Assembly: GCA_934193515.1 (NCBI GenBank)
Contig: CAKPVJ010000024.1
Span: 1 to 31,058 of the forward strand
Reading direction: 5' to 3'
Length of the DNA stretch: 31,058 nucleotides
Origin: an uncultured Megasphaera sp.
Lineage (GTDB): Bacteria; Bacillota; Negativicutes; Veillonellales; Megasphaeraceae
Shown in pieces: positions 30,362 through 31,058 of the stretch. How positions within the stretch are numbered: the stretch's first letter is position 1; each line of letters starts with the position of its first letter. Under the pieces are notes generated by a model. The model had not been told where the DNA came from and searched no databases. It saw nothing but the letters and a program-made list of their open reading frames with translations. The translations under genes and the position numbers were made by a program.

Positions 30362-30673
30362 CTATAATTTGATTTCGATGTCTACGCCTGCCGGCAGATC
30401 GAGTCTCATCAATGCATCAACGGTTTTGTTGGATGCTTCGAGAATATCGATCAAGCGTTTGTGCGTACGCAGTTCGAACTGTTCACGAGAATCTTTGTTA
30501 ACGTGCGGAGAACGCAGAATCGTGAAGATGTTCTTTTCCGTCGGCAGCGGAATAGGGCCAGATACCATAGCACCTGTCCGTTTCGCCGTATCGACGATTT
30601 TCGCCGCGCTCTGATCCAATGTTTTGTGATCGTACGCTTTAAGGCGAATTCTGATTCTTTCCTGTTTTGCCAT
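30362..30673 (-). CDS. rpsJ: 30S ribosomal protein S10
   Basis: The 103-residue S10 also takes part in antitermination as NusE. It contains ERIRIRLKAYDHKTLDQSAA, the conserved IPLPTEKNIFTILRSPHVNK loop and the C-terminal strand MRLDLPAGVDIEIKL. It is the first gene of the superoperon, preceded by SD GGAGG and two leader hairpins. Confidence 0.98.
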   Translation of the reverse strand: MAKQERIRIRLKAYDHKTLDQSAAKIVDTAKRTGAMVSGPIPLPTEKNIFTILRSPHVNKDSREQFELRTHKRLIDILEASNKTVDALMRLDLPAGVDIEIKL

Positions 30674-30691
30674 TACGTAATTCCTCCTAAC

Positions 30692-30752
30692 GTCTATTTC
30701 ATTGAATAGACTGCTCCATAGGAGTTTCCCCGCAATGCGGGCAACATCCTAT
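30692..30752 (-). promoter_or_regulatory. Two hairpins in the S10-operon leader
   Basis: The stem nearest the gene is GTCTATT (30692-30698) with AATAGAC (30705-30711), about 5 nt from the SD. The outer structure pairs ATAGGA (30718-30723) with TCCTAT (30747-30752) and encloses CCCGC/GCGGG. The arrangement suggests translational or transcriptional autoregulation by a ribosomal protein, which is inference. Confidence 0.5.
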
Positions 30753-30801
30753 ATCATAGTTTAAACGCGTTCAGGGTGTCCCTGTTGTCGCGTACTTACA
30801 T

Positions 30802-30830
30802 AGTGTACTACAAAACAAGCATGCATGCAA
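30802..30830 (-). promoter_or_regulatory. Candidate promoter of the S10 superoperon
   Basis: On the - strand TTGCAT (30830-30825), a 17-nt spacer and TACACT (30807-30802) give a leader of about 120 nt. The palindrome GCATGCATGC (30819-30828) overlaps the -35. Confidence 0.55.
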
Positions 30831-30897
30831 GGATTTTTGAATACTTTTTTGTCGTTTCCTAACTTCTTTTGCATAGCTTTTATAATGAAAAATCATG

Positions 30898-30936
30898 CAA
30901 AAGAAAAGAGCCGCAAGCATCAGCTTGCAGCTCTTT
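30898..30936 (-). terminator. Intrinsic terminator after tuf
   Basis: AAAGAGC-T-GCAAGC pairs with GCTTGC-G-GCTCTTT (30905-30936), one mismatch/wobble, with a T-rich tail on the - strand. It separates tuf from the S10 operon, which therefore needs its own promoter. Confidence 0.92.
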
Positions 30937-30977
30937 ATTTTCATTGCCATGAATACCCTTCATGCAATATTTTTTTA

Positions 30978-31058
30978 TTAAGCGTCGATTTCAGAAACAA
31001 CGCCAGCGCCTACTGTACGGCCGCCTTCACGAATAGCGAAACGAAGACCTACTTCGAT
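30978..31058 (-). CDS. tuf: Elongation factor Tu, C-terminal end (partial)
   Basis: Only the last 26 codons are in the window; the rest lies beyond the right edge. They read IEVGLRFAIREGGRTVGAGV and then VSEIDA, the canonical end of domain 3 of EF-Tu, which delivers aminoacyl-tRNA to the ribosome. Its place just upstream of rpsJ matches the str-S10 arrangement of most bacteria. A terminator follows. Confidence 0.96.
   Translation of the reverse strand: MEVGLRFAIREGGRTVGAGVVSEIDA

Noticed and set aside
1..31058. CRISPR arrays, tRNA or rRNA genes, prophage or complete insertion sequences
   Set aside because: No regularly spaced repeats, cloverleaf sequences, rRNA stretches or complete transposase genes were seen; the recombinase lacks the features of an IS607-type transposase.

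Overview
The window looks like a chromosomal segment of an anaerobic, low-to-mid GC Firmicute. A pyruvate:ferredoxin oxidoreductase, a lactate permease and a lactate-utilisation (LUD) protein sit beside a complete S10-spc-alpha ribosomal superoperon. Together with the protein sequences, this suggests a lactate-using member of the Negativicutes, such as a Megasphaera relative. That placement is inference; no marker was searched.

Left part (1-3111): accessory DNA. A type III-like DNA methyltransferase gene stops before its AdoMet-binding motif. It lies next to a serine recombinase, and an imperfect inverted repeat sits between them. An Rpn-type PD-(D/E)XK nuclease gene follows. It has a strong promoter, an almost perfect Gram-positive LexA box overlapping the -10, and a multi-stem leader ending in a terminator-like hairpin. 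This regulatory unit is the most interesting object in the window.

Middle (3112-15894): metabolic genes. A LUD-domain protein, an alpha/beta hydrolase and a LctP lactate permease are on the + strand. A histidine phosphatase and pyruvate:ferredoxin oxidoreductase are on the - strand. Lactate uptake, its oxidation to pyruvate and ferredoxin-linked pyruvate oxidation form a plausible route, although no classical lactate dehydrogenase lies here. Further genes, all on the - strand, are a TVP38/TMEM64 membrane protein, a divergent TrpD-like phosphoribosyltransferase, thiM with a thiamine-binding protein, and a DUF3783-Nudix pair. Most units are separated by clear intrinsic terminators.

Right part (15914-31058): one long - strand operon transcribed from about 30800 to 15914. 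Its order is rpsJ-rplC-rplD-rplW-rplB-rpsS-rplV-rpsC-rplP-rpmC-rpsQ-rplN-rplX-rplE-rpsN-rpsH-rplF-rplR-rpsE-rpmD-rplO-secY-adk-map-(KOW gene)-infA-rpmJ-rpsM-rpsK-rpoA-rplQ. It is preceded by the 3' end of tuf and that gene's terminator. rpsD is absent from between rpsK and rpoA, rpsN is the long zinc-free form, and seven genes use GTG or TTG starts. Several start sites given here are shorter than the longest open frame because the Shine-Dalgarno (SD) sequence decides them. All assignments are from reading the sequence; no database search was run.
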